From NCBI GenBank assembly GCA_037577475.1, contig CM075204.1:9126855-9190854 (forward strand): DNA of 64,000 nt, read 5' to 3'. Source of the stretch: Chaunax sp. Z400. Lineage: Eukaryota > Chordata > Actinopteri > Lophiiformes > Chaunacidae. Position 1 is the first letter of the stretch. Each line of letters starts with the position of its first letter. The notes under the pieces are model-generated. The model had not been told where the DNA came from, made no database searches, and saw only the letters and a list, made by a program, of their open reading frames with translations. Of this stretch, positions 23,276 to 34,880 are shown piece by piece. A program made the translations under genes and the position numbers.

Positions 23276-25949
23276 CGTCGCAGGCATCTGCGGTGATGTC
23301 AGAAGCTAAAAAACTTTTACCACGATGCCAGAGAAAATAGATGAGGTTTAGGGTTTTGACTGAATTTTTAATGCTGCAGCCACAGATTCCTTGATGATGA
23401 GCTCATTTTATTTCACCACGTTTTCTAACTATCCTACCTAACTGTGTTTTGGGACACTGTTCAAACACTGTTGGCCTAGTATCCAATGGGAAGCCTCTTA
23501 TGAGCATGGCCAACATCATGCACAGCAGTTCAGAGTAGTCATAATGGCATTTAAAGCATCTGCAACTACTGTATTATCTGGAGTGGTCAAAACAGAATTC
23601 TATCATATATTAGATAATTATCTGTAATTGTCATGAAGGATGAATGAGTGTGTCCTTGACCAATCCTGACAGAATTACAGATATTTCTGTCATTTTGACT
23701 AGTAAGTAGTGACACTGCTTTATGGAAACAAAGACAAACAAAGATATTTTTCATTCAAAATAATGACGGGACTGTCGATAACTTCTTACAGCATTTGAAC
23801 TGAATTTTATGTAAATATTTACATTGTGCTGCGGATTTTTAATTAATCTGCTGATTATTTTCTGAAATAATTGTTTTGTCTACAAAACATCAAAAAGATT
23901 AAAGTGTTCACAGCTTGCATGACTCAATGGCTCGGCTGGAGATGAAATAAAAAGTGTTTCAAAGGAGAAGAAATACTCACTAGAAATGGCTCTATTTAAT
24001 AGGACAAGTCATAGGACAAGAACACAAACATGTGTAAACATTCCAGTAATTAGCCCCACTGCAAACCATTTGGGTTTCCCTGATACAAGTTTATTTCACA
24101 AGAGTATAGACATACAAAGCCCCCCCCCTTCCAGTGTCCATCATGGGACCTTATTTTGAAACCCCCCCCCCCAAAAAAACCAAACATGTACGCTAGGAAT
24201 AATGTTTTAGTCCCTTTTGAGCTCTGCCACGAATTACATGCAAGATTTGTCCCATGTTGATCTACTGGAAGGGAATGACTTTGTGCCTCTATTGTAGTCC
24301 CATTTCATGAGTGGACTACAAAGATGGAGGTCAGTACGAGATAATTCTCAAAAGTCTTTCTTAGATATACTTAATCATATTGTGGAGTGTTCTTCTGTTC
24401 TGTGCCTCTATTAAATGTCAAGACATAGCGACCAATGTCCTTCACTGCTCTGCAGATACAAATTAACATAAGCTGCTTGTTTTGTCTGACCAACAATCCA
24501 AACCCAAAGATATATTTTGAATTTTTTGCTCATTAAATGACTTAATAATTGTCTCTGAGGAGGACAGATCTATTAAATTATGTGTGTGATTATACCTGAG
24601 AAATTCATTTTGAACTAATCTCCCAAACTCTGTCTACAACCAATACTCTTCCTTCTAAATCTCCCACTTACTTAACTTTAAGAGCTACTTAAAAGCTAAT
24701 ATATTTAATACAGTAAAGTAGCAGTGGAACGAGCTGTAATAATGTTGCAGTACTAGCGGTAGGAGTAGTAGTAGTCCAGGCCTGTGTAAAGAAGCTCCTG
24801 AAGGTTTTTTTTTTAAAAATCACCTATGAATGTGAAGCTGTCCCCTGTAAAGTCAGTCACTGTAAAGTCAATGGCCCCGAGGATCTGTTAGCATGCTAAT
24901 GTGTCAGGCCCCCGACTCGGCTGAAGTGGCTGCTTCACATCGGTCTTAAAAGCACACTTTTCTGGCTAAACTTTGGACCCAATCGTGTTTGACCTATTCG
25001 CTGACATTTTAGTACTGACATTTTCTGCAAATTAGTGCTGTGAGTCATTGGCCTCAGTTTAAAACTCCACGGGTTATCGCTGAAAAAAAAAGAAAAAAAA
25101 AAGATCAGCACTTAACCTTTTAATTATTCTTTCTTCTACAACCAGGGATTACCTTTAGTTCCACTCTGTGTGAGACGATCCCCTCTTTATATGAAGATTA
25201 ATGAACCTCCAGACATTTGAGAAGACTGAATGTGTAATTCAGAGGTGGCCACACAAAATACCTGCAGACTTCTTGACTGACAGATGACTTAGACACACAT
25301 TCTGTTACTGCTTTCGAGCCAAAACGTCGTGAAGGAAGTAATAAAAATTACCGTCAGGCTAGTTACAGGTACTGTATCTGTCCACTGCATATTATCAAGC
25401 CATAGGAATGGGTGTGAGTGAAAATACAGCACATACAATAGGCCATGAAACCATAACTTCCTGCTTCGTCTAAAAGAGGAACATTAATCCACCCAGGCCT
25501 CTGTAGTAAAAGTCAAAACACATCAGCAGCAGATTAAATATGATGTTTAGGCTGAAGTTACCAGGACCATAGTCAGCAACATCAATAAACTGTAAACAAG
25601 GCCACAAAGTGAATATACCTTCCAGATAAAAATGAATTCAAACTCACCATTGACGGCTTGAGAGGAGGAAATCCACCAGTTGTTGTTGAAAAGTTGTTAA
25701 AAGCTTCTCTCCTGTAGGAGGTTTGAAAACAAATCTGTCCATAATCTAGTTTACTACCCTGATCCGGGTTAGTCCACAGGAGTCAGAGCCAAACCATCAA
25801 CATCTGCTGCTATGGTTCTTCTGGCTGCACTGGTTCAAGGTTTAAAGGCAGGTCTGCATTCATTTGATTGACAATGTCCTCTTTCATTTTATGGAAATTT
25901 AAACATTACTCCCTTTTTATTTTATTTTAGTTTGCTTGCTTTATTTTAC

Positions 25950-26540
25950 CTGATGTCTTAGAATGGATGTCCAAACAGTCCAAACAGAAAATCCAAGTAA
26001 TCCAAGAAATATTCCGAAAACCCAAAACTCCAGGGGCAAGACGAAATCCAGACAACGAAACACACACGAAACACGAGGAAGACGTCTAAAAAAAAAAATG
26101 TGTGGAAACGTATCCATGGGACACATGATGAACTGACAACTACACAGGAGAAAACACACAGACTCAATACACTGGGAGATGAGACAATGGGAAACAGGTG
26201 ACACTGGGAAGGAGGAGACAATCAGCCACAGGTGGAGGCAATCAGACAATCACACGCTGGAGGGAAAAATGTCAAAGGGGAAGAAACAAGGAGGACACAA
26301 TGATAGACTAACATCAGACATGGCAAACATAGACACAGAGGGAGACGGAACAAACCAGAACTGAAAACAGAAGAATAAAACCAAGACGGGGGAAAGAAAA
26401 AGGTCAAAACAGATCACAAGAGAAGACAACAGGAAGTGTAAACAAATACATAACATGGAGAACATAAGTACCAAACTAAAACAGGAAACAGAAAACACAG
26501 AACCCTCAAAGTAAGAAGAACCAACAAACTAGGATCAGAT
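25950..26540. repeat. purine-rich (A/G, CA) dispersed repeat
   Basis: About 590 bp consist largely of A, G and C with few T on the + strand, including ACAGGAGAAAACACACAGAC, GGAAACAGGTGACACTGGGA and many AACAGGAAACAGAAAAC-type strings. The composition gives long but meaningless minus-strand frames rich in F, S and C. The style matches the 5' parts of some fish retroelements, and a similar but not identical stretch lies at 61640-61960. Family assignment is uncertain. Confidence 0.4.
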
Positions 26541-28628
26541 CCTTGACAGATCTGAAATTGTGTGGGGGGGTCTCAATGGTCCGCTGGCCCCTCTTCTTTT
26601 GGTGCCGTTTAACAGGACACTATTTTTGGAGTCACCAGGTCCCGACTGTAATGTGACCATCGCAGGTCTTGCAGTTCACACCTGCCCCTTGCATTCTCCC
26701 ATATCTACAGCAAACTATTTGGGCTTTATCCCTATGATCACTCTAACTACATATATTACCATTATTACAACAAGCTGGAGAGAAAGTTATACTTAGCATC
26801 AATGTAAGATTTTAAAGGTAAACGTTGCTGCCGAACCTTTTAAACCACATGCTGACAGTGAGCCAGCGACTTATGTTTGGTTTCCATTTAGCACTTAACT
26901 TCAAAATAACTGCTATCTGCTGCTATTGTTTGAGATTTCTGTGACACTCTTGCCAGAGCTATAATTTGGCCATGCTCCAAAGACACTCCACAACACTCAC
27001 TATGTAATACTCAATGCTGGTTCATGCTGTAATTAAGGCTTTCTAACTTCATTAAAAGATAAACAACTCACATTTTTGACAGATTTTCTCAAATATGAAA
27101 GAGATGCTAATAATACATGTTCATGTGAACACGCAGTTCTCACAGAGCTGAGCCGTTATCCTTTATCGTAAGCGTGCAAAAACATTTCTGGTCATGTATG
27201 AACATGAACCCAAGGTCAAAGCAAAGATTTTTTTTTTTTTTTTTTACAGCTAAAATTAAAAAAAAAAAGCAAAATCAATAAAAGCATAAATGCATTTTTT
27301 TTCTCCCTGATGTTCTCGGTGCGATCTGCCTTTGTGTTTTAAAGCATCATTAGTTGTTAAGTGAAATGTGTCTCATATACTTTATGTATGTTTGGTTCTC
27401 AATATTCTCTTTTCATTTGATGGGAAACCTTTGTGGCTTTTTAATGGCCGCTGTTATACAACCACCATCTGCTTGCAGTTGACCTGATGCATGTTTTACA
27501 CCACGGTGATTCCATAACCACGGCTTGTGTGGTATAAATTGATTCTTTCATGTCATAAAGTGTCCTTTCCAATTTTGGTCTAGTGCGGCTGTGGTGTTGT
27601 GTGTGGATTATAATAACCTTCATTAGGAGGAACATTAATACTGGTGCAGGGGGATGTGGAACGTAGATAATGACCTCTGTAATACTCTAAATTTAAATGA
27701 TGTCTCACACAATGGAGTAGCAGAAGTTTAATGCTCTCTTTTATGGAGGTCTTCTCTCTGGAGCTGAAGGTTTCCCCCTCATATCACTGGGGACATGTCT
27801 TTTTCCACCTGGATATTTATGACAAGGATCTCAACACCTTGTGTGTTTGAATACTTAAAATAGATTGAGGGAGTGTTGCTAGTCAAAAAGCAGATCTTAC
27901 ATCACTTACCTGAGACAGCTGTCAGAATGTGATGTGACCTGATGAGACGCTGTGATGAATTTATTGGTGTTTGAGAAAATCCCTCCAGGCTCATAATGTC
28001 ATGGAAATGTGTTTAAAACATAAAACAAACAAACTTCCCCAAAAAAAGAATCATATAAATTAAATGTGCATAAAAGTTCAGAGTTGAACATGAACTGTTT
28101 TTTTGTGTGTTTTTTTCTGTTTTTTGTCAGTGGCAGCAAAACAGTGAGGACAAAAATACAACATGCTAACATGGCAACAGTGACAAAGAGGGAGGCTAAC
28201 GTGACATATCATATATGTTTGATGAAATTTATAATAATATTATTTTAGTCAAAATCAAGTGGCTTATTTGCATAACCCTCAAATAATAACAAATAACTCC
28301 TACACTCACTAACAACTTATTTTAAGCTTAACTTTTGGTAAATGCAGATCTGCTGTGCTGCATGCTCACATGGTTTATCCCTGTTTAGATGCACTTGTCT
28401 ATTTCTATGTGTGATTATGGATGAATTGAGTCCATAAATCTGTTTCTTTTTTCCTTCCAAGAACCGTTTATGTTAGTAAACATAGCAGTGATGTAACATA
28501 ACTGAACATAGCTGCTGTTATTTAGTGCAACGGGTCAAGCAGATGTCTACACTTTTACCAATTAGGATCTTATAATATGTGATTTAGCAGATGATACGGG
28601 TTTTTGAAAAGAATCTGCATCAAAACTT

Positions 28629-28664
28629 GTAGTTTAAGTATCAGATGTAGTTTAAGTATCAGAT
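28629..28664. repeat. 18-bp tandem duplication
   Basis: GTAGTTTAAGTATCAGAT occurs twice in direct tandem (28629-28646 and 28647-28664), followed by a partial third unit GCAGTTT. Confidence 0.8.
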
Positions 28665-28806
28665 GCAGTTTCAAGCTTAATAATTAATTACATAGCTTAG
28701 TTTTTTAGTATTATTTATTCTTTATGTATTTCATAATTTTAACATTTAAATAGTTTTTATTTAATCTTAATCATATCTTTTTTAATATGTTGTTCTCCTT
28801 TTATTT

Positions 28807-28859
28807 CTGCACCTGTCAAGCATGTTTGAGTATTTTGAAAAGCACTCCACAAATAAAAT

Positions 28860-28891
<32 letters not shown>

Positions 28892-28895
28892 TTTT
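28807..28895 (+). mobile_element. L2-like LINE 3' tail with (TTA)n
   Basis: TTTTGAAAAGCACTCCACAAATAAAATG followed by a (TTA)n run is the typical 3' end of an L2/Maui-type fish LINE, which usually ends 'gaaaagcgctatataaataaaatttattatt'. Only the tail is recognisable. Confidence 0.55.
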
Positions 28896-29033
28896 TATTT
28901 TTTTTATCCTGATAAAAACAGGTCATCAACAGTAATTTTTCAGAATAACTTTCCGTGACATGAAGCCCTAGAAACAATGTACTTAGACATTCTTGTGACT
29001 CTTTTCTCTTTGACCTCTGCATCTCCTAACCAG

Positions 29034-29158
29034 CCTCCATAGTGGAGCAGAAGTGGTGGTGTCAGATGCATCCGTGCCTTGATGGGGAGGAATGCAAAGT
29101 TCTTCCTGATCTGAAGGGCTGGAGCTGTGCCACAGGGAACAAGATCAAAACCACTAAG
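29034..29158 (+). CDS. tafa2: tafa2 coding exon 3 (cysteines 7-10)
   Basis: This 125-bp exon completes codon 87 (Ala) and encodes residues 88-128: SIVEQKWWCQMHPCLDGEEC, then KVLPDLKGWSC and ATGNKIKTTK. Cysteines are at 96, 101, 107 and 118, spaced X4, X5 and X10 after the X11 gap from exon 2. SIVEQKWWC is the TAFA2 form; human TAFA1 has SIVIGKWWC. The acceptor is CTCCTAACCAG|CC and the donor is AAG|GTGAGT, a strong consensus. The exon ends in phase 0. All ten cysteines of the TAFA1-4 fold are therefore present, giving up to five disulfides. Confidence 0.96.
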
Positions 29159-29593
29159 GTGAGTTTAAGAAAAAAAAAATCCCTTTTATGATACCATACT
29201 CAAACCTGTTGAATCTGACCTCGCACACTAACTCTTCAAGGTTAACAGGCCGTAGCTTCTGTTACAGTCTTCTGTCCTGCCTTCACCTAAAAACAGCTAA
29301 TGTTTGCAGTCGGAGCTCGGGCCCCCGGGGGCCTGCAATCAATGGGCTGCCATGCCTCCTTTGCACTTTCATGCCATCACCCAAAATGGCCAATCACACA
29401 CTCCAATTACCTGCTTTTAAGGTTGTAATATGATGCCCCCATCCTTCACTGTGTTATGACGACCCATAGACTTCAGTTCTGTCTCTCTCCATGTACTTAA
29501 TTATTTAAACTGCCCGCACCACACCTGCCTGGAGCCGGGAGTCATGGAGCCTGGGGCTATCGATTCAGGGACGTGTCGGGACCTCAAAATGGG

Positions 29594-29614
29594 ATATATA
29601 TATATATATATATA
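29594..29614. repeat. (AT)n microsatellite
   Basis: A pure alternating AT run of 21 bases lies in intron 3 of tafa2. Confidence 0.95.
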
Positions 29615-30931
29615 AATTTGTTTTCTTTTACTGGTCCAGGGTTCTGAGACAAGTCTAAATGTCTGGCAATAGAATGAAGTGATTATCAGATCTTCAATTC
29701 TAAATATTAAAACATGTGTTTTCTTTTGTTTTCTTCTTTCAAATGGATGATGGGAAAGATTTCTGCGGACAGAGACCAGCTTTGGTAACATCAGATGTTT
29801 CACAGTGGAGTCCAGGTAATAAAAGTTTAAAAAAATATATTTTTATATCTATATAAAAAGTAAGGTTTGACTTCCAGTTGAAAATTGAAAAGAAATTCTC
29901 AACAGGGATCATTTCTGTGTCTCATTATTACTTAATTCTGCAAAAAGAATGTGTGCAAATCATTTACTATATAGTATTATGTCACAGTTCCATTACGACA
30001 GAAAAGGCAAATAATTAATCACTTTTCCCAGTGGTGTAAGTACTCTAGAGGGAAGAGCAAGAAGATGTGCGTAATCTAAGACAACAACAACCTGTTCAAA
30101 GCATCAGCATCACCCACTGGATTTATCTCACACTCCTTTGAACTCAGCTGGAGGAACAAGTTTCTTAAGTTTCAAATGTTTCTGCAGGCTGCTTGAAGCA
30201 GCAGGGGGGGATGTGGTCAGGCTTTCTTCTTCACCTCTGCAGAGCGTTTGGTAAAACAGCGCAACATAACCTGGAATCCCCAGCTATACTGTCCTCTTTG
30301 CTCGGTATCATCAGTGCATTCATAGAGACTCAAAGCACGTTCAAGAAGCAGTGATTGCTAGTCTGGAAGCCTGGAACACAGCCGGGAAGTCTCTCAGTTT
30401 GGAGCAAATGATGAACAGTGTCTGGCATGCAAAGATGTTGAGCAGCAGGATTAAAATTTGGATGTGTAAACACAGAAGTGCTGGAGGGTGGTTTCAACAC
30501 AGTGTGATGCTTTAACCCAGAGGGATGAGTGACAATAGAGATTATACAATGGCAAGTGCAGCTTTCATTACTCTTTACACTACTGTTTGTATCACTTTTT
30601 TTTTTAAATGTGTCAGTCCCTGTTTATCCTGCATGTACCAGATCACTTCTGAATCTGAATTTGGACAAACAAGAAAACCTGCAGTGTTTGTTCTGGCAAA
30701 GACTTTAAAGACAACATAGGTTAAATTTTCATGTAATTGTAATTTATTTGAAATGATTCTCATGCGTTATAATTTCTAACAGTAAAATTATAATGAAACC
30801 TTTCCCTATCAATACATTGAATATTTTACCTGTTTTGCAGTCTCTTGCAGAGCTTAGGAGACTAATAAATGGGTTTGTTCTGTCCAAGAGGTGTTAAATA
30901 AGCAAAATTAGAAAGCACTCAGAGAACGCAG

Positions 30932-31284
30932 ACCTCCGCCAAGGAAGCTCAGTTTCCCCATGTTGCCATTTCATTCAAAAGCAAAACTAGTCATTTTGTT
31001 GCAGACAGCTACATCTTGTGGAGCCTTGTAATCCTTACATTTAACGGTACATGTGGTATAACTAATAAACTATAAAATATTCCTGGATCCAGACGGTGAT
31101 CCGGATCACCACCAAAATCCGATCAATTGTTCTTGGGCCACTTCCAAACTCTCCTGAAAATTTAATCAAAATCCGTCAATAACTTTTTGTGTTATCTTGT
31201 TAACAAACTCACCAATCAACCAACCAACCAACCCACCAACCAACCAACTAACGCTGGCAAAACCATAACCTCCATGGCGGAGGT
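30932..31284. mobile_element. MITE with ACCTCCGCCAAGGAgg ends (353 bp)
   Basis: The left end ACCTCCGCCAAGGAAGCTCA and the reverse complement of the right end, ACCTCCGCCATGGAGGTTAT, are inverted repeats. Inside, GATCCGGATCACCACCAAAA, TTGGGCCACTTCC and CCTGAAAATTTAATCAAAAT match a very widespread animal repeat with a GGATCACCACCAAAAT core. A (CCAA)n stretch (31215-31247) sits before the right end. It has no coding capacity. The exact target duplication cannot be read because a minisatellite follows directly. Confidence 0.7.
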
Positions 31285-31292
31285 AATACCAG

Positions 31293-31643
31293 TGACGACA
31301 ACATTCCCATTTGAACGACAACATTCCCATTTGAACAATAACAAGAACAACAACATTCCCATTTGAACAATAACAACGACAACAAAATTTCCATTTGATC
31401 AATAACAATAAAGACAACATTCCCATTTGGACAATAACATTGACGACAACATTCCCATTTGAACAATAATGACGACAACATTCCCATTTGAACAATAACA
31501 ATGACCACAACATTTCCAGTTGAACAATAACAACGATGACAACATTCCCATTTGAACAATAACAACGACAACAACATTCACATTTGAACAATAACAACAA
31601 AGACAGCATTCCATTTGAATAACAACAATGAAGACAACATTGT
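31293..31643. repeat. minisatellite, ~32-bp unit, about 12 copies
   Basis: Units read approximately GACAACATTCCCATTTGAAC plus AATAACAACGAC, with lengths from 20 to 33 bp and single-base variation between copies. The array starts within 10 bp of the right end of the preceding MITE. It generates repetitive minus-strand frames of up to 160 codons rich in C, L and V, which are artefacts. Confidence 0.9.
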
Positions 31644-33955
31644 CCCATGATTTAACCCTCTGAATGAAGTCATTATAAAGTTGGACATGACAAATCATTT
31701 CTGCCTATGGATATTCCTAAATCCCACACACTAGACCTTTAAGGTTGAGATGGTATAGTTTAAAATTCTTGAAATAAATTTCCATGATTTAATTTCAGGG
31801 GTTTGATAACAACTCCACATTAGTTTTCGCGTTAACCAACCTGTCCATAGAAGGAAAAGTTTTGGTCAAACCTTCAGCGTAATGTCGTAAAGTTTCAAAA
31901 AAAGTTCCCTTTTGCTTTTTGGTTCTTCTTGAAGTGCAGCAAAGTTTTCACGGGCAGTTTAACTTTAATGTTCACTGATTCCTCTCAACACTGACTGATA
32001 GTACTGTTTGCCCAGTGGGTGTGTCCATAACAGGCAGGTTTTTATACCATAATAACAGGTGTGAAGGGCAAATGATTCTCATCCTACTATCCTATGTCTG
32101 CCTTGATGCTTATCTGCTGAATTCCTCTGCAGACTTTCGAATGAATCCGGAACCACTTCCCTCATGAACAGTCACATTTTGATTTGTTGCAATGATTAGC
32201 CATTAGCCCTGGCAGCAAAACTTCATCTGAGTAAAGGTGAATCTGCAGAGTCTCTGTTCTGTTTTTTTTTTGTGCTGAATTTACAGGTGGATTCTCACAT
32301 AAAACTCTTGCCTGGTGCAGCATTAAAATGGCAATTCCATTAAAATTCCTGTGTCGGTACTTACAACACAAAACATATTGCTCAGGAGGAAACTGCAAGT
32401 GCCAATTACACGGCTGAATTACACAAAGACAAGCCCATGCACCTGCTGTGTTAAATCTTTCAGCCAACATTACTTCAGGCACTAAATGGAAATGAATCCT
32501 TTGCCAGTTAAATTATCACTTGTCAGCCACCAATTAAACAAATGCAACACCCAATGAAGACTTAGTTTTCCCCTCTATTTTTGGAATTGTTTCAGTCACT
32601 CAAATACTGTTAATGCCCCCCGCCCCGAAGTGAGACACAGGGTAGATCCATCTCTGAAGACATTTTCTCTCCTGACAAACAGCAGCTCTGCTCTTTGTCT
32701 TTTCAGCGTGGAATTATTCTCAAATTAGTACCACATTAATCACAGTGACAGCTCCGAATGTAAATGACTCTGTAAAGGGAAGAATTTATTGCAGCCTGTA
32801 CACAGACCAGCGGACGGCTGCTACAACCTAAATTTATGAAGACTATTTTCCCCGTGTTTGATATGATTATGCAGGTTTTCTTGTCAAGCAATGGCCTGAT
32901 TGTTTTTGGATTGTTTTGCTTCTCTGCATAATTGAGGATGATTTATATGATGCCATGTGGTGCCACGCTGCTGCTGCTGCTGCTCCGGCCTGTGCAAAGG
33001 GACACATTTGTGAACGAATCTAATCGGGCTGTCAGAGCTGTCTGTCTCAGATGAAAAGTTCAGCATCGATAATGGAACCGCACAACTTCTCCGATAGCTT
33101 CTCTCAGTCCGTCAAGCCAACATGGGGGCTGACAGACGGTCGGAATCGATAGCCGACGTCGTTATGAAGGTTGTTACGTTCCTTGAGAGTGTTCTGCAGA
33201 AGGATGTACTTTTGGAGGAGCAGAGGAGCTGCCAGTCAGCAGCTGAGCTTTGACGACAGGCAATTTCATCTCAAGGAATTTGGAGGACTTCTTCTGATGG
33301 CATCGAAGCCAGGAGAGAGAAAACTCACAAACATGCTTAACCCTGAATATTACATAACACTCTGAGTGATGAGTGAAGCCAATATAGTCGCTAAGCAGGT
33401 ACTGGTGTTGAATCTGAAAGACTTCCACAGGTTTTAAGGCTAGAAATCTTGACCACTTGACTGTTGACTCCTGTCTGAAGAAGCTCTTTGCCGAATATCA
33501 AAATCTAGTTGGCATAACGCTCGATCCAACTTTTCAGCAGTATTCGGCCTCCACAGGCCACTAACGGGGGTTTTAGCTTTCGCCGTTTGTACTTTTTCTC
33601 AAAGTGGCAAACATGAAAAAACGAACTGCAAGAATAAAACGAGACTTCAGGGTTGAATAATGCATCTGACCGTGGAGCTGCTCTGCCAACATCTTTGTCA
33701 TGTCAATCAGCGTGGGCGGGAGTCTCATTTCTTCTTGCTTGGATTTTCTGTTGAGAAAGTTTTACCACTGTAGGTCAAGCTCATTTCTATTTCTGCTCAG
33801 CCACAAGGTCCATCTCTGCTTAGCACTCAGGTTCAGTTGGGTTTTTTTTTTGCTAAAAGATGCACACATTTATCCCCAACATGCATGAAAATGATGTGAC
33901 ATGTTATTTAAAAGTGTTGCTTCGAAATCTCTGATTTCATTTTTTCCTGTCGCAG

Positions 33956-33985
33956 GTGAGCCAACATTTCTGGTCAGATGATTAA
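33956..33985 (+). CDS. tafa2: tafa2 coding exon 4 (C-terminal tail and stop)
   Basis: The last coding segment reads VSQHFWSDD followed by TAA at 33983-33985. It joins in phase 0 to exon 3, giving ...KIKTTKVSQHFWSDD. The human protein ends ...KTTRVTH, so the conserved V and an H are present but six residues extend beyond. The acceptor is strong (pyrimidine tract, then CGCAG). The junction lies at the position expected for the TAFA family, just after the KTT(R/K) motif. Because only a few residues can be compared, this exon is less certain than the others; an alternative last exon elsewhere in the intron or downstream is possible. Confidence 0.75.
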   Translation: MSQHFWSDD

Positions 33986-34880
33986 CGGAGAAGAGGACCT
34001 TTCTGTAAATAGAGACTTCTTTTCTTCTGGACTCCAATTAATCTTTGGAAATCTCTGAATGCTTCCTCTTGAACTTTGTGGACATGACAAAGAGGAGTAG
34101 ATCCTACTGAAAACAATCATGCAGCATTTCGTTTCGATGGTCTCCACAAGGACGGATTTATGTCATGTACTGCTTGTAGTGGAGGACAATGGTGAACTTT
34201 ACCTGTATGTTAATTTCTCCAGTATTTCTGACATTTACAGGGGATTTTACGTCACCAGTTGATCAGGATGAACAGTTGTTGTGAGCCCCTCAAATATTCA
34301 ATACAGAATGTGGTTTTGTTTTATCAGTCAATAGTGGATTTCCTCTCTAACAAAGTAGTTGTTTCAAAAGTCCAGATAAAGATGAAAACATGTGGCTGAG
34401 CAGCAGACATTCAGGGTGATTTCACATAGAATTACACAACCGCTCTCATCAATGCATCAGTCACATTGTGTGGCACATCACACAAAGGGAAAGCATCATG
34501 TTATTTATGCATCATGTGTTCCATTCAACCCAAATATTGTTGAGGATTTAAGCACAGCTGAACTAAACCAGTGCTGTAGACATTCTAACCTGATCACACC
34601 TTCCAGCACTGAACAGACAGAACACTGGAACCAGTTGTGGTTCATTTTTTCTCTCTGACATTTCCTTCCACTTCTGCCAGATACGGTTTTAAATCACAGC
34701 TCCGATGTTCCGATTCTATAGACAACAGCAGTGCAAATTAAACACGCAGCATCACTGATTGGCCGACGACACCGAGATTCCCAAAAGTATAATTTGCTGA
34801 TCACCTTCAGTAGGTGTTGCTAACACTTCCTTTGTCTGTGTAAGTGATGACATCAGTAATAAAGTATGGTTGTGTAACTT
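33986..34880 (+). other. tafa2: tafa2 3' untranslated region (predicted)
   Basis: After the stop there is no further coding exon in any frame that matches the family. The stretch is unique-looking and A/T-rich, and leads to an AATAAA at 34858-34863. The end near 34880 is inferred from that signal. Confidence 0.5.
34858..34863 (+). terminator. tafa2: poly(A) signal AATAAA
   Basis: A canonical AATAAA is followed within 10-35 bases by a GT-rich stretch (GTATGGTTGTGTAAC, CTTGTGTCC), the usual arrangement of a cleavage and polyadenylation site. It is the first such signal after the tafa2 stop that I found. Confidence 0.5.

Larger units (their letters stand above)
22891..29033 (+). other. tafa2: tafa2 intron 2
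   Basis: This 6.1-kb phase-1 intron ends TCCTAACCAG at 29033. It contains an A/T-rich degenerate repeat (23021-23275), C-rich runs (24121-24127 and 24163-24172), a purine-rich repeat (25950-26540), an 18-bp tandem duplication (28629-28664) and an L2-like LINE tail with (TTA)n (28807-28895). Nothing else is recognisable. Confidence 0.8.
29159..33955 (+). other. tafa2: tafa2 intron 3
   Basis: This 4.8-kb phase-0 intron ends with a long pyrimidine tract, TTTCATTTTTTCCTGTCGCAG. It holds an (AT)n run (29594-29614), a 353-bp MITE (30932-31284), a minisatellite (31293-31643) and a short (CTG)n/(GCT)n-type run near 32969-32983. No other gene is seen. Confidence 0.8.
12234..34880 (+). other. tafa2: tafa2 gene, coding exons to probable 3' end
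   Basis: The gene spans four coding exons with GT-AG introns of about 10.4, 6.1 and 4.8 kb. Exon junction phases are 1, 1 and 0 and the frame is open throughout. The predicted precursor is 137 residues; human TAFA2 has 131. The cysteine pattern is C-X7-CC-X13-C-X-C-X14-C-X11-C-X4-C-X5-C-X10-C, exactly the TAFA1-4 signature. TAFA2 is chosen over its paralogues because the N-terminus starts MSERY (human MSKRY) and exon 2 from GTCEVV to PSCVD is essentially identical to human TAFA2. The product is a secreted, brain-enriched chemokine-like protein. TAFA proteins are reported to form disulfide-linked complexes with neurexins in neurons. The 5' untranslated exon is not located. Confidence 0.93.

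Noticed and set aside
31166..31648. 160-codon minus-strand frame rich in C, V and L
   Set aside because: It is produced by the ~32-bp minisatellite; all frames across it are repetitive.
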